The translations under genes and the position numbers were made by a program. A stretch of DNA of 45,141 nt from Clostridiales bacterium (GTDB taxonomy: Bacteria > Bacillota > Clostridia > Saccharofermentanales > Saccharofermentanaceae), in the NCBI GenBank assembly GCA_017509245.1, contig JAFWQC010000038.1, forward strand, positions 1-45,141, in the 5' to 3' direction. Positions 1 to 8,648 of the stretch are shown here, piece by piece (position 1 is the first letter of the stretch; every line of letters begins with the position of its first letter). The notes under the pieces are model-generated. The model ran no database searches. It saw only the letters and a list, made by a program, of their open reading frames with translations, and was not told where the DNA came from.

Positions 1-113
1 CGTACTTTTTCACACCCGAAAAAAGTACGATTTTACCTGTCGCTCCGTGCGGGACCTCATATCGTACTTTTTCATACCCGAAAAAAGTACGATTTTACCT
101 GTCGCTCCGTGCG
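1..113. repeat. Two tandem copies of a 51-bp hairpin-containing repeat
   Basis: Units at 1-51 and 63-113 differ at a single base. Each starts with a hairpin whose arms are CGTACTTTTT and AAAAAGTACG around a short loop, followed by an identical tail ending near CGCTCCGTGCG. The array touches the window edge, so more copies may lie to the left. The role is unknown; a terminator or a dispersed intergenic repeat are both possible. Confidence 0.8.
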
Positions 114-162
114 TTCAGCATGACCTTCAATTCTGTTGCTCTTCCTGTCCAAATATAAATAA

Positions 163-187
163 GAGCTGCCTCATTTTGAGACAGCTC
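163..187 (-). terminator. Terminator-like hairpin after the zinc-ribbon gene
   Basis: Arms GAGCTGCCTCA and TGAGACAGCTC pair almost perfectly. They lie 27 bases beyond the stop of the leftward gene ending at 214. On the minus strand an AT-rich but interrupted T tract follows, so termination may be only moderate. Confidence 0.6.
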
Positions 188-213
188 CTAGAACTTCTAG
201 TAAAAACTACTGA

Positions 214-783
214 TTAATAGTAAGAAGCTGCGCTTGCTACGGCTGCTATGATGATGATAAGGATGTAAATTGCTGCGATGCCGCCGATTACGCAGGAACC
301 GATAAGCCCGCCGAGAGAGAGGTACTTACCGACCTTAGCCTTACCATAGAGCTGGCCGAACTCTTCGATGAACTTCCTTGCCTTCGAAAGACCGATGCCA
401 CCGAAGATGATACCGATGAGTGAGCACCAGAATGTGCATGCGAGTGCAACGGAAACGATACCCATGACAAGAATGCTCTTTGCTTTAGATTCTGCATCTT
501 CAGAAGATACGGGAGTCTCGGGAACTGCATAAACGGGCTGAACGGGTGCTACGGGTTCAACGGGAGTAGCGACCGGAACTGCCTGCGGAGCAGGTGCTTC
601 AACTGCTGCAGCGACAACGGGAGCTGCCTCAACAGGTGTAGCCTGTACGGGAGCTGCTTCTACGGGTGTTGCAACGGGTGCAGGTTCAGCTATGGGCTGA
701 GCAACAGACTCAACCTTTGAGCCGCAGTTAGGGCAGAAAGAGTTGCCGTCTTCAAATTGGGATCCACAATTAGTACAGAACAT
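214..783 (-). CDS. Zinc-ribbon, Ala/Pro/Val-linker membrane protein (DUF4190-like)
   Basis: This is a 189-residue protein. It opens with a double-cysteine zinc ribbon (CTNCG near residue 3 and CPNCG near residue 17). A roughly 80-residue linker rich in Ala, Pro and Val follows, built from repeats such as ATPVEAAPV. The C-terminal half has two hydrophobic segments, one beginning ILVMGIVSVALACTF and one near the end, as in DUF4190-type proteins. The ATG at 783 is chosen over an upstream ATG because GGAGGG precedes it at proper spacing and the zinc ribbon starts immediately. It is a single gene, divergent from the glycosyltransferase. No function can be assigned beyond a probable membrane-associated sensor or scaffold. 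Confidence 0.75.
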   Translation of the reverse strand: MFCTNCGSQFEDGNSFCPNCGSKVESVAQPIAEPAPVATPVEAAPVQATPVEAAPVVAAAVEAPAPQAVPVATPVEPVAPVQPVYAVPETPVSSEDAESKAKSILVMGIVSVALACTFWCSLIGIIFGGIGLSKARKFIEEFGQLYGKAKVGKYLSLGGLIGSCVIGGIAAIYILIIIIAAVASAASYY

Positions 784-818
784 ATTATTACCCTCCATAG
801 AGTTTAAATGATATTGAG

Positions 819-847
819 ATATTAACATTATTGGTTTGGCTGCGCAA
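819..847 (-). promoter_or_regulatory. Possible promoter of the zinc-ribbon gene
   Basis: On the minus strand TTGCGC is followed after 17 bases by TAATAT, 35 bases upstream of the start codon. It is a fair but not strong match to the vegetative consensus. Confidence 0.35.
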
Positions 848-884
848 ATGAATTTGATTAATGAATTAAGGCATTTTAAACGTA

Positions 885-913
885 TTGATGATATGACCAG
901 CCTTTAATTTATA
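885..913 (+). promoter_or_regulatory. Possible promoter of the lipid gene block
   Basis: TTGATG and TTTATA are separated by 17 bases and lie about 95 bases before the glycosyltransferase start, in AT-rich DNA. The match is weak. It is listed because no better candidate is seen upstream of the long same-strand block. Confidence 0.3.
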
Positions 914-1005
914 TTTTATATATAGTAAAATTACTTGTTAAGTTTCTTGCCGGGTTTGTGCTTGTCCCGGGTAAGAGGAAGGTGTAAGGGTAAGGCTGAT
1001 TTTTG

Positions 1006-2016
1006 ATGAAGACGGCTGTTTTGTTGCCTGTTTATAATCCTGATGAGAAGTTCCTTCATTTGGTGGAAGAACTTAGTAAGCGTGGATTTAAAGTCGTAGC
1101 TGTTAATGACGGCAGTCTTGAGCGTTGCGATGAGTTCTTTAAGCGCGCCGAGCGCTTTGCTGATGTTATCGGATATAAAGAGAACAAGGGCAAGGGCTAT
1201 GCCTTGAAGCGCGGCTTTGAGTATATCGGTAATAATCTGGCAGATGAGGTCGACTATATCGTTACGGCCGATTCCGACGGCCAGCATGCCATAGAAGACA
1301 TTGAGCGTGTTGCAAAGCTCACCAGAAAGACTGACGGCATCGTACTCGGCATGAGAGACCTTTCCGAGAAGATACCGATCAAGTCCAGGATAGGCAATGA
1401 CATGTCAAAGATCGTTTATACGATCGTTACGGGTGTTTATCTTCGTGACAACCAGTCCGGTCTCAGGGGTTTTCCGGTCAGATTATGCATGTGGCTCCAG
1501 GACATTCCGGGCAACAAGTATGAATTTGAGCTTAATGTGCTTGCGACAGCCCACAAGGAGGGCATGAAGGTCATCGGCATAGATATTAAGACCATCTATG
1601 AGAATAACAACAAGAATACGCACTTCAGACCGATAAAGGATACCATTAGGATCCAGAAGTCACTTTGGTCTTATGGTCTTATCTCTGCTTTGCTGTATTT
1701 CTTATATATCCTGACCATCTGTGTCCTTGTTTGGTTCGGTATCCCTTATTTCTATTACTGGCTTATCGGTATTTATATCTGGGTTACTGCCATGCATGCC
1801 GTTCTTAATGTTTTCTCTGCGGGAATCAGGCACAGACAGAAGATCAGTGTTGTTTATTATGTTACTTGCTCCATCAAGTACTGTATTGCTTCCTTGCTGA
1901 TGCTCCTGTTCTACTCACAGGGGTGGAACATGATTTTGGGAGGCGTTGTATCCTTACTTACAATAATGTTATTAAGTTACGTCTTCGGACGCTCCGGAAT
2001 ATTGGGAAAGGTTTGA
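1006..2016 (+). CDS. Membrane-bound family 2 glycosyltransferase
   Basis: This 336-residue protein has an N-terminal GT-A domain (about 1-215). It contains the nucleotide-sugar motif VNDGS (33-37), the metal-binding DSD of TADSDGQH (Asp89, Asp91), and a QSGLRGF acceptor-loop motif. The C-terminal third carries about four hydrophobic segments resembling GtrA/DPM-type tails. The family transfers a sugar from a nucleotide or polyprenyl carrier to a lipid at the cytoplasmic face of the membrane. A TTG at 1003 directly abuts the chosen ATG; the nearest purine-rich SD (AAGGG) is about 15 bases upstream, so translation may be weak. It is the first gene of the lipid block, three bases before the esterase. 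The sugar and acceptor cannot be read from sequence. Confidence 0.82.
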   Translation: MKTAVLLPVYNPDEKFLHLVEELSKRGFKVVAVNDGSLERCDEFFKRAERFADVIGYKENKGKGYALKRGFEYIGNNLADEVDYIVTADSDGQHAIEDIERVAKLTRKTDGIVLGMRDLSEKIPIKSRIGNDMSKIVYTIVTGVYLRDNQSGLRGFPVRLCMWLQDIPGNKYEFELNVLATAHKEGMKVIGIDIKTIYENNNKNTHFRPIKDTIRIQKSLWSYGLISALLYFLYILTICVLVWFGIPYFYYWLIGIYIWVTAMHAVLNVFSAGIRHRQKISVVYYVTCSIKYCIASLLMLLFYSQGWNMILGGVVSLLTIMLLSYVFGRSGILGKV

Positions 2017-2019
2017 TTC

Positions 2020-3123
2020 ATGAATAAATGCGATTTTGAATTAGTCGAGAAGATCATGTCATCCGGTGAGGTTGTTAACACCGGATCACAGGAGATAGTT
2101 GTTATGCCGGTACCTGACGGCGACGGAACAGGGAAGATGGATCCAAGAGAGTTCTTCATCAGAAGTGCGATCTATGCTTTCCAGAAGTCAGCACCTGTGA
2201 AGTTCTCTGTCGAAGGCATGAGGCAGGTTACAAAGACTTATTGCCTTGATATGTGTAACACGGATGTATCAGTCTCGTTTGTTGACCTTACGGTTAACGT
2301 CCGCACCGTTAGGCTTTTCTGCTACAGTCCTGCCGGTTCTTCTGATTCCGTTCTGCCTGCAATGGTCTATATCCACGGCGGATCGTTCATGGCTTCAAAG
2401 GCAGAGTACTATCAGGAACCTTGCCGTTATGTTGCTGAGAATCTTGGCTGCCGCGTATTTAATGTTGACTACAGCCTTGCTCCCGAGAATTGCTATCCTG
2501 CTGCTATTGAGGATGTATGTGCAGCTGTTGACTACATCAGTTCAAATGCTGCTTCTCTTAATGTTGATGCAGAACACATCGGCGTCTTTGGTGACAGTTC
2601 AGGCGGAAACCTGGCTCTTGCGGCGATCCTTGATAACAAATCTGCTGCTAAGATCAGCTATGCCGGACTTTTCTATCCCTGCGTAGACCTGTTCTCTCAG
2701 GACAAACTTTACGACTGGGATATCAGTATGTATGACATTGCAGAAGAGCAGAAAGAACTTATTACATCCCGTCTTCAGCTCGGACGCGCCGACGGTCAGG
2801 GCAATAACACGCTTATGGCTAATATCCTTATGGCATATTCAGGCGGCAGATATGATGAAGTTAAGTGTCTGCCTGATGTAAGCCCTGTCTATGCTGATCT
2901 GTCGGGAATGCCTTTTACCGGTGTGTTTACGGCAGAGTACGACGGACTCCGCGTTCAGGCTGAATATTATTCAAGACTTCTGGATAAGGCCGGAATTCCT
3001 AATAAGCATGTAAGATACCGTGGCGTGTCACATGCTTTCCTGGATTATTTCGGCATACTGCCGCAGGCACAGGCAGCGCTTCTTGAGATGTGTGAACCAG
3101 TAAGAAAGGTTTGGGGATTATAA
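2020..3123 (+). CDS. HSL-family alpha/beta-hydrolase (carboxylesterase/lipase)
   Basis: This 367-residue protein has the hallmarks of the hormone-sensitive lipase family. The oxyanion motif HGGSF is at 119-123 and the nucleophile elbow GDSSGGN at 191-197 (Ser193). The acid is probably Asp308 (AEYDGLR) and the base His338 (SHAF). No signal peptide is visible, so it should act in the cytoplasm. It starts three bases after the glycosyltransferase stop and ends six bases before the acyl ligase. A plausible role is releasing acyl groups from short or medium esters or lipids for the following genes. Substrate is not predictable from sequence. Confidence 0.85.
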   Translation: MNKCDFELVEKIMSSGEVVNTGSQEIVVMPVPDGDGTGKMDPREFFIRSAIYAFQKSAPVKFSVEGMRQVTKTYCLDMCNTDVSVSFVDLTVNVRTVRLFCYSPAGSSDSVLPAMVYIHGGSFMASKAEYYQEPCRYVAENLGCRVFNVDYSLAPENCYPAAIEDVCAAVDYISSNAASLNVDAEHIGVFGDSSGGNLALAAILDNKSAAKISYAGLFYPCVDLFSQDKLYDWDISMYDIAEEQKELITSRLQLGRADGQGNNTLMANILMAYSGGRYDEVKCLPDVSPVYADLSGMPFTGVFTAEYDGLRVQAEYYSRLLDKAGIPNKHVRYRGVSHAFLDYFGILPQAQAALLEMCEPVRKVWGL

Positions 3124-3129
3124 GGGGAA

Positions 3130-5076
3130 ATGGTTTCCAGGATAGTTACTGAGAATATCGCTGCGCTTAAAGAGGCTCCGCAGACATTTGAATCGATATA
3201 CAGGATCATAAAGGGCAGATTCTCGAGCGAGAGGTTCGGAGAATGGCTCGAAAATGGCCAGGTCAGGACAATGTCCTACTTTGAACTCTATGACCGGGTG
3301 GATGAATTTTCGGGCGCGGCAACGAAATACGGTGCAGGCGGAAATACCAGGTTCGTCGGTATATATCTTGAGAATTCTGTTGACTGGGTCGCTCTGTTCT
3401 GGGGCCTTTTGCAGGCAGGATTTAAGCCGTTACTTCTTAATACCCGCCATAATATCGCGGTAACGAATGGGATCATTGAAGATATGGATCCAGTGTTTGT
3501 CGTATCGGAAGACCCGCGCGTTGAGAGAGCTATTACAATAAAAGATCTGCTTGAGGTCGGCAAGGGCGTAAAGTTCACACAGTCCATGGCTAACTGGGCT
3601 GATGAGATCATTCTCATTACTTCCGGTTCGACATCGAAGCCCAAGATCATCAGCCACAGCGGCAAGACGATCTGCCTGCAGGTCGAGATGAGCGAAGATA
3701 TCGTAAAGACCAACCAGTCTATACAGTACAATGCAAAGCTTGATATACATAATCTTGCTTTCCTGCCTTTCTATCACATCTTCGGCCTTATTGCGACTCT
3801 CATGTGGTTCATGTTCTTCGGCAGATGCTTTGTATTCCTGCCCAAGTACGACGCGCAGAGCATCCAGTATGTTTGCAAAAGACTTGGCGTAACGCATTTC
3901 TTTGCGATCCCTCTTGTGTGGAATAAGACTGTTGCATCGCTTGAGCGTGAAGTGGCAAAGCAGGGAAAGACTGAGAAGTTCAATAAAGCGATCAGGTTCT
4001 CTAACAAGCTCCAGAATATATTTCCGCTGCTCGGACCTGTCTTCGTGCGTAAGGTTCTTTTTAAGAAGGTCAGACGTCAGCTTATGGGTGAGAGGCCCAC
4101 GTTCCTTATATCAGGCGGAGGCTTCATCTCGCCCGGGACTCTGGAAGTGCTTAACGGTCTTGGTTATTCTATCTACTCCGGATATGGTCTTACAGAGTGC
4201 GGTGTTCTTTGTGTTGAACTATCGCGCAAGGCACAGTTCCGCTGCAGTACAAGCACAGGTAAGATCTTCAGCAATGTTGCTTATAAGATAAGTGAATCAG
4301 GCGAGCTCCTGATTCCCAAAGACCACTCCATGAATGGCATCTATGTCGATGGAAAATTTACTGAGTTTACAGATGAATACTATCCGACAAATGACCTTGT
4401 AAATATCGATGAGACCGGGCGCCTTCATATAATCGGCCGTCTTGATGATGTTATCATCGGACCTAATGGTGAGAATATCTCTCCTGAGCAGATCGAGTCA
4501 GTCATCGACAAGGGCTCGTTTACGGCTGCTGCAATGATCAATGCGAAGGTTAACGGCGCCTCCGATAAAGAGATGGTATTAGTGCTTTCTGATGACGGAT
4601 CGATGGGCGCATTTGAGAAGGCATCTTCACTCAGGAGTGTTTATAATTCGATAGATCTTCTTACTATGTCTGAAAGACCTGTTAAGGTATTTAATCTTAT
4701 CGGTAAGATGCCTGAGAACTTCAAGGGCATTGACCGCAAGGCACTGGCTTTGTCTCTTGAATCAGGTTCTCTCTTTGCAACTGATTGTGTGCGTCCAACG
4801 GATGAAGAGGTTACACGTACACGTACAGCAGAATATGCAGAGCTTATAGGCAAAGTATGTGATGTATTCGCTGAAGTACTGGGTGTAGAGCGTTCCACCA
4901 TTACTGAGACATCGAACTTCATATCACTTGGCGGTGACTCGATGCAGTATGTTGAACTCCTGTCAAAGGTCTCAACTGAATGCGGACGACAGATCAACAT
5001 GACTGAGACACCTTTGATCACTCCTATGGCGATCGCTGACTATCTCATAGAACAGAATAAGGAGACTAAAGAATAA
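3130..5076 (+). CDS. Acyl-adenylating enzyme fused to a C-terminal acyl/peptidyl carrier domain
   Basis: This 648-residue protein has an AMP-binding (ANL superfamily) domain from about 25 to 530. The adenylate loop LITSGSTSKPK is at 162-172, a YSGYGLTECG motif lies in the middle, and IGRLDDVIIGPNGENI is the hinge region. A carrier domain at about 565-645 carries the phosphopantetheine site GGDSM with Ser604. Such fusions adenylate a fatty or other carboxylic acid and load it onto their own carrier arm. The motif has Ser-Lys-Pro-Lys rather than the usual Gly-rich TGxPKG, so substrate is uncertain. The stop shares its final A with the ATG of the acyltransferase gene, implying translational coupling. 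No condensation or reductase domain is present, which argues against a standard NRPS. Confidence 0.85.
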   Translation: MVSRIVTENIAALKEAPQTFESIYRIIKGRFSSERFGEWLENGQVRTMSYFELYDRVDEFSGAATKYGAGGNTRFVGIYLENSVDWVALFWGLLQAGFKPLLLNTRHNIAVTNGIIEDMDPVFVVSEDPRVERAITIKDLLEVGKGVKFTQSMANWADEIILITSGSTSKPKIISHSGKTICLQVEMSEDIVKTNQSIQYNAKLDIHNLAFLPFYHIFGLIATLMWFMFFGRCFVFLPKYDAQSIQYVCKRLGVTHFFAIPLVWNKTVASLEREVAKQGKTEKFNKAIRFSNKLQNIFPLLGPVFVRKVLFKKVRRQLMGERPTFLISGGGFISPGTLEVLNGLGYSIYSGYGLTECGVLCVELSRKAQFRCSTSTGKIFSNVAYKISESGELLIPKDHSMNGIYVDGKFTEFTDEYYPTNDLVNIDETGRLHIIGRLDDVIIGPNGENISPEQIESVIDKGSFTAAAMINAKVNGASDKEMVLVLSDDGSMGAFEKASSLRSVYNSIDLLTMSERPVKVFNLIGKMPENFKGIDRKALALSLESGSLFATDCVRPTDEEVTRTRTAEYAELIGKVCDVFAEVLGVERSTITETSNFISLGGDSMQYVELLSKVSTECGRQINMTETPLITPMAIADYLIEQNKETKE

Positions 5077-6467
5077 TGTTCATTATCCGCTGGCTCCTTA
5101 TCTTAAACAGCATTATTCCCGCATTGATCCTATTCCCGATAAAGAAGATCTTCCTTCGTAAAGAGAAGAAAGAGAAATACAAGGGACCTCTTATCATATG
5201 CTTGAACCATACTGCTTTCCTTGATTATCTGGAAGCTTTGCTCGCATTTCCTTTCCGCCGTATCCATGTCCTGGTCGGCGCACAGTTCTATGCATATAAT
5301 CCGGTTCTCACATTCCTGCTTAAGGCAATGGGTGTTATCCGTGTCGACAGCGTTACCGGCAATATGGATGCAGTGAACAGGGCAGTGGAGGTGCTTGCAA
5401 AAGGACACTCAGTACTTGTATTTCCTGAAGGACATATTGAGACAGAAGGAAAGCTTTTGGAATATAAGCAGGCAGCGGCTCTCATCTCATTAAGTTCAGG
5501 CGTACCGATCGTTCCGGTGTTCCATAACGGACGCATCGGACCCGGCAAGCGTGACCTGATGTTCATAGGAAGCCTTATGTATCCTGATACATATATCTGC
5601 AGAGAAGACCTGGATTCATTATCAGACCGCGCCGCAGCTTTTACATCGGATCTTCAGGAGCGTACAGAAACTTACCGCCAGTTCTATCTTAAGAACTTCA
5701 TGATCGCTGACGGTGCTAAATTAATGCGCCCCAAGTATGCCGGATTCTTATATAACTTCATGAAATATACCGCTCTGCCGGGTATCAAGACCCTTATGAG
5801 AACTAAGATAACTTACGGCGGAGATCTTGCACGCGGAACCAGGTTCATGGATAAAGGCATGATAATCGTGTCGAACCACTCATGGTGGATCGATTCCGCG
5901 CTTTTGTATTATGTTTTCCGCAGGGTGTACTGCAGGAGCCTTGCGGCGAAGGACGTAGCTGAAGTTAATAAGTCGTGGGGATTTTTCGAGAAAGCCATGG
6001 GATGCGTATTACTGGACCGCTCGGGATTCGACTGGCCGTCATTGAAGACCATGATGGTAGGCCTGAAGAATCATGAGCCGTTCATCATATTCCCGGAAGG
6101 CCACATGAATTACGATGATGAGTTCCTTCCGTTCATGAAGGGCCCCGCGATGCTCTCGCTCTACACTCACGTGCCTGTAGTGCCCGTTTATATCCACACA
6201 TCCTATAAGATGTTCAAGCCCACGAGATTCGTTGTCGGAGACCCTTTGGAATTTGACAAAGCAGGGCTTGTAACAGATAATGATTCGATAGAGAAAGCCA
6301 ATGAAATGATGCGTGAATCGCTCTGTGCGCTTAAGCGTCAGGCTCTCTCTGAGACCAAGCCTCAGATGAATGCTTATATCAGGCAGGTAAGAGCACAGAT
6401 GAAGAAGAATCTTGCCGCAATAAGCCAGGAGATTGAAGAGGCCAGGAATGCAAAGGGTGGGAAATAG
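5076..6467 (+). CDS. Tandem-domain lysophospholipid/glycerol acyltransferase (two PlsC domains)
   Basis: This 463-residue protein contains two complete LPLAT domains. The first has HTAFLD (His45-Asp50) and FPEGH at 116-120. The second has HSWWID (His268-Asp273) and FPEGH at 339-343. Both HX4D catalytic pairs are intact. A hydrophobic N-terminus (residues 3-22) suggests membrane attachment. PlsC-type enzymes transfer acyl groups from acyl-ACP or acyl-CoA to glycerol-phosphate-type acceptors, and two active domains in one chain could acylate both positions of one acceptor. It sits between a carrier-fused acyl ligase and a free ACP, which suggests the acyl donor is carrier-bound. Confidence 0.88.
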   Translation: MFIIRWLLILNSIIPALILFPIKKIFLRKEKKEKYKGPLIICLNHTAFLDYLEALLAFPFRRIHVLVGAQFYAYNPVLTFLLKAMGVIRVDSVTGNMDAVNRAVEVLAKGHSVLVFPEGHIETEGKLLEYKQAAALISLSSGVPIVPVFHNGRIGPGKRDLMFIGSLMYPDTYICREDLDSLSDRAAAFTSDLQERTETYRQFYLKNFMIADGAKLMRPKYAGFLYNFMKYTALPGIKTLMRTKITYGGDLARGTRFMDKGMIIVSNHSWWIDSALLYYVFRRVYCRSLAAKDVAEVNKSWGFFEKAMGCVLLDRSGFDWPSLKTMMVGLKNHEPFIIFPEGHMNYDDEFLPFMKGPAMLSLYTHVPVVPVYIHTSYKMFKPTRFVVGDPLEFDKAGLVTDNDSIEKANEMMRESLCALKRQALSETKPQMNAYIRQVRAQMKKNLAAISQEIEEARNAKGGK

Positions 6468-6470
6468 GAT

Positions 6471-6719
6471 ATGGAAATGATACCTGAGTTATATTCCATT
6501 ATCTGCGATACTTACAAGACTATGAACAGAACCTTTGATGTTCCGCTCGATTCTATTACTGTTGATTCAGATCTTAAAGAGATCGGCATCGACAGCTTAT
6601 CCTTTGTCGTTATCCTGATGAACATCGAGAGCCGCATGAATATCTCATTGCCCATGGACGGTAACTTCACATTGAAGACCGTGGGCGATGTTATTAATAT
6701 GATTGAGTCTTCAAAATAA
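6471..6719 (+). CDS. Acyl carrier protein
   Basis: This 82-residue carrier has the signature GIDSLSF with phosphopantetheine attachment at Ser42, and an acidic helix-2 region (DSDLKEIG) before it. Length and motif fit a free-standing ACP. It begins three bases after the acyltransferase stop and is followed by the fatty-acid-binding DegV gene. It is divergent from the fatty-acid-synthesis AcpP consensus (DSLDTVEL), so it is probably dedicated to this locus and not the housekeeping ACP. Confidence 0.88.
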   Translation: MEMIPELYSIICDTYKTMNRTFDVPLDSITVDSDLKEIGIDSLSFVVILMNIESRMNISLPMDGNFTLKTVGDVINMIESSK

Positions 6720-6743
6720 TTATTAATATAAGGAGAAATTAAA

Positions 6744-7673
6744 ATGGCTGATTATGTACTTCTCACAGACAGCTCAACAGACCTTACCAAGGAATTAAGA
6801 GAAAGATTCGGCGTAGACGATTACCTTCCCGGAAATATTACATTCCCTGACGGACATACCGAAGATTCCACTCTTGACTGGGAGAGCATCTCACCTCAGG
6901 ACTTCTATACAAGCATGTCAAAGGATTCCATGTATACAACGGGAATCAAGAACATCGAAGTCCAGGAGGCATTCTTCGAGAAGTATCTCAAGCAGGGCAA
7001 GGATATCCTCAATATCTCACTTTCCCATGCTCTTTCAAATACATATGACATGTGCCGCAAAGCAGCTGCAAATCTTCAGGAGAAGTATCCTGACAGAAAG
7101 ATCATCGTTGTTGACTCACTGCGCTATTCAGGCGGTGACGGACTTCTCGTATCCTTTGCAGGTGAGATGAAGAAGGCCGGCAAGTCCATTGATGAAGTTG
7201 CCGAGTGGCTCGAAAATAACAAGCAGAAGTGCCACCAGACCGGTACGGTTGATGACCTTAAGTTCCTCGCTAAGATGGGACGCTGCTCCAACGTATCCGC
7301 ATTCATGGGTTCACTTATCAATATCAAGCCTCTTGCTGAATTCAACCGTGACGGTATGAACCAGATCATCACAAAGGTCACAGGCTATAAGAAGCTCTTC
7401 ACAGCCATGATCGAATACATGAAGGCTACGATCGAACCTGAGCCTAAGAGGATCTTCGTATCCCACTCTTACCGTAAGGCTCAGTGGCTGCAGCTCCAGG
7501 AGCTCATCAAGGAAGAGTTCCCCACAGCAGAGATCATTCCTACGACCGTTAACATGGCTAACGGAGCTTCCATCGGCCCCGGCATGGTAGTTACTTTCTA
7601 CATGGGTAAGGAGATCTCCGAAGGTCTTGTTGAAGAGACTAAGATCTTAGAGGACATCAAGGCAAAGCTATAA
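6744..7673 (+). CDS. DegV family fatty-acid-binding protein (FakB-like), copy 1
   Basis: This 309-residue DegV-fold protein has the N-terminal TDSSTDL motif (residues 8-14), LSHALSNTY in the ligand pocket, and GRCSNVSAFMG plus IKPLAE near the middle. DegV proteins bind a fatty acid and present its carboxylate to FakA for phosphorylation. The start has a strong SD, AAGGAG. In FakB proteins the C-terminal loop usually reads HxGPG; here it is GASIGPG, with Ser where His is expected. The neighbouring second DegV and FakA support a fatty acid kinase role. Its stop overlaps the next ATG (TAATG). Confidence 0.87.
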   Translation: MADYVLLTDSSTDLTKELRERFGVDDYLPGNITFPDGHTEDSTLDWESISPQDFYTSMSKDSMYTTGIKNIEVQEAFFEKYLKQGKDILNISLSHALSNTYDMCRKAAANLQEKYPDRKIIVVDSLRYSGGDGLLVSFAGEMKKAGKSIDEVAEWLENNKQKCHQTGTVDDLKFLAKMGRCSNVSAFMGSLINIKPLAEFNRDGMNQIITKVTGYKKLFTAMIEYMKATIEPEPKRIFVSHSYRKAQWLQLQELIKEEFPTAEIIPTTVNMANGASIGPGMVVTFYMGKEISEGLVEETKILEDIKAKL

Positions 7674-8644
7674 TGATTTTTGGTGTCTTTAATCCGGTTC
7701 CTCTGATAATAATTGTTTCTTTGCTCGTTGTATTTGGCGGCGGCTTTGTCTTCATGTGGGTCTACTGCATGAAGATAGCAAAGAGGCAGTATACCAATAT
7801 GTTTATCCGCGAGTCCAAAGAGAAGTGGGCACGCGGTAATTCAGCACCCGATAATGCTGAGCACACGGTCATGTTCGATACCGGTATGAAGTGGGGAGAA
7901 GAGAATGCTTCATACATGAAAGAGATCGAGATGACTTCGTTCGACGGTCTTAAGATGAAGGGTGAATACTTTGACTTCGGCTACGATAAGGCCTGCCTCA
8001 TAATGGCGGGCAGGGCAGAGACATGCAAGTATTGCTACTACTTTGCCGACCTCTATCAGAAGAATAAGTACAACATCATCGTTGTTGATCCGAGAGCAGC
8101 CGGTCTTAGCGAAGGCCATACGACCGGCGCAGGAATGCTCGAAGGCAAGGATGTCAATTCATGGCTTGACGTTGTTCATGAGCAGTTCGGCATCTCGCAC
8201 TTCGTCATTCACGGTATCTGCATCGGTTCCGTTGCAGCTATCTATGTTGCTGCAGAGCACAATCCGTATCTTGATGCCATCGTTCTCGAAGGTCCGTTCA
8301 TCTCCTTCTATAACGTATTGAAGCAGAGGACGAAGAACCTCGGAAAGCCTACATTCCCTGTATGTTTCCAGATGGGACTTTTATTCAGGAAGATCGCCGG
8401 AATCAATATTTTCGCGAACACACCTATAAAAGCCATAAAGAACGTTCAGGTACCGCAGCTCATGATCTGCGGCAGGCAGGACGTGTCGTCGCTCCCTAAA
8501 TATTTTGATAGAATTAATGAAGCAAGCGGTTCTGTGAGAAAGCATATGGTGTGGTTCGATGAGGGCGCACACTCTCACTTAAGGATCAGAAACCTTGAGG
8601 CATACGATAAGGCAGTCACCGATTTTATCAATTACGGAGGGTGA
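7673..8644 (+). CDS. Membrane-anchored alpha/beta-hydrolase with Cys nucleophile position
   Basis: This 323-residue protein has an N-terminal transmembrane anchor (about residues 8-33) and an alpha/beta-hydrolase domain. The nucleophile elbow reads HGICIGS, so position 183 is Cys instead of Ser. Asp270 (GRQDV) and His300 (EGAHSH) complete a plausible Cys-His-Asp triad, as in dienelactone hydrolase-type enzymes. It overlaps the first DegV gene by one base and precedes the second DegV. It may act as a thioesterase, acyl transferase or esterase that passes acyl groups to the FakB proteins. That role is inferred only from position. Confidence 0.8.
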   Translation: MIFGVFNPVPLIIIVSLLVVFGGGFVFMWVYCMKIAKRQYTNMFIRESKEKWARGNSAPDNAEHTVMFDTGMKWGEENASYMKEIEMTSFDGLKMKGEYFDFGYDKACLIMAGRAETCKYCYYFADLYQKNKYNIIVVDPRAAGLSEGHTTGAGMLEGKDVNSWLDVVHEQFGISHFVIHGICIGSVAAIYVAAEHNPYLDAIVLEGPFISFYNVLKQRTKNLGKPTFPVCFQMGLLFRKIAGINIFANTPIKAIKNVQVPQLMICGRQDVSSLPKYFDRINEASGSVRKHMVWFDEGAHSHLRIRNLEAYDKAVTDFINYGG

Positions 8645-8648
8645 TCTT

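Noticed and set aside
931..1287. 118-residue open frame on the minus strand
   Set aside because: It is antisense to the start of the clear GT2 glycosyltransferase and has no SD.
3130..5076. Amino-acid NRPS module
   Set aside because: There is an adenylation-type and a carrier domain but no condensation, reductase or thioesterase domain, and the neighbours are lipid acyltransferase and fatty acid kinase genes.
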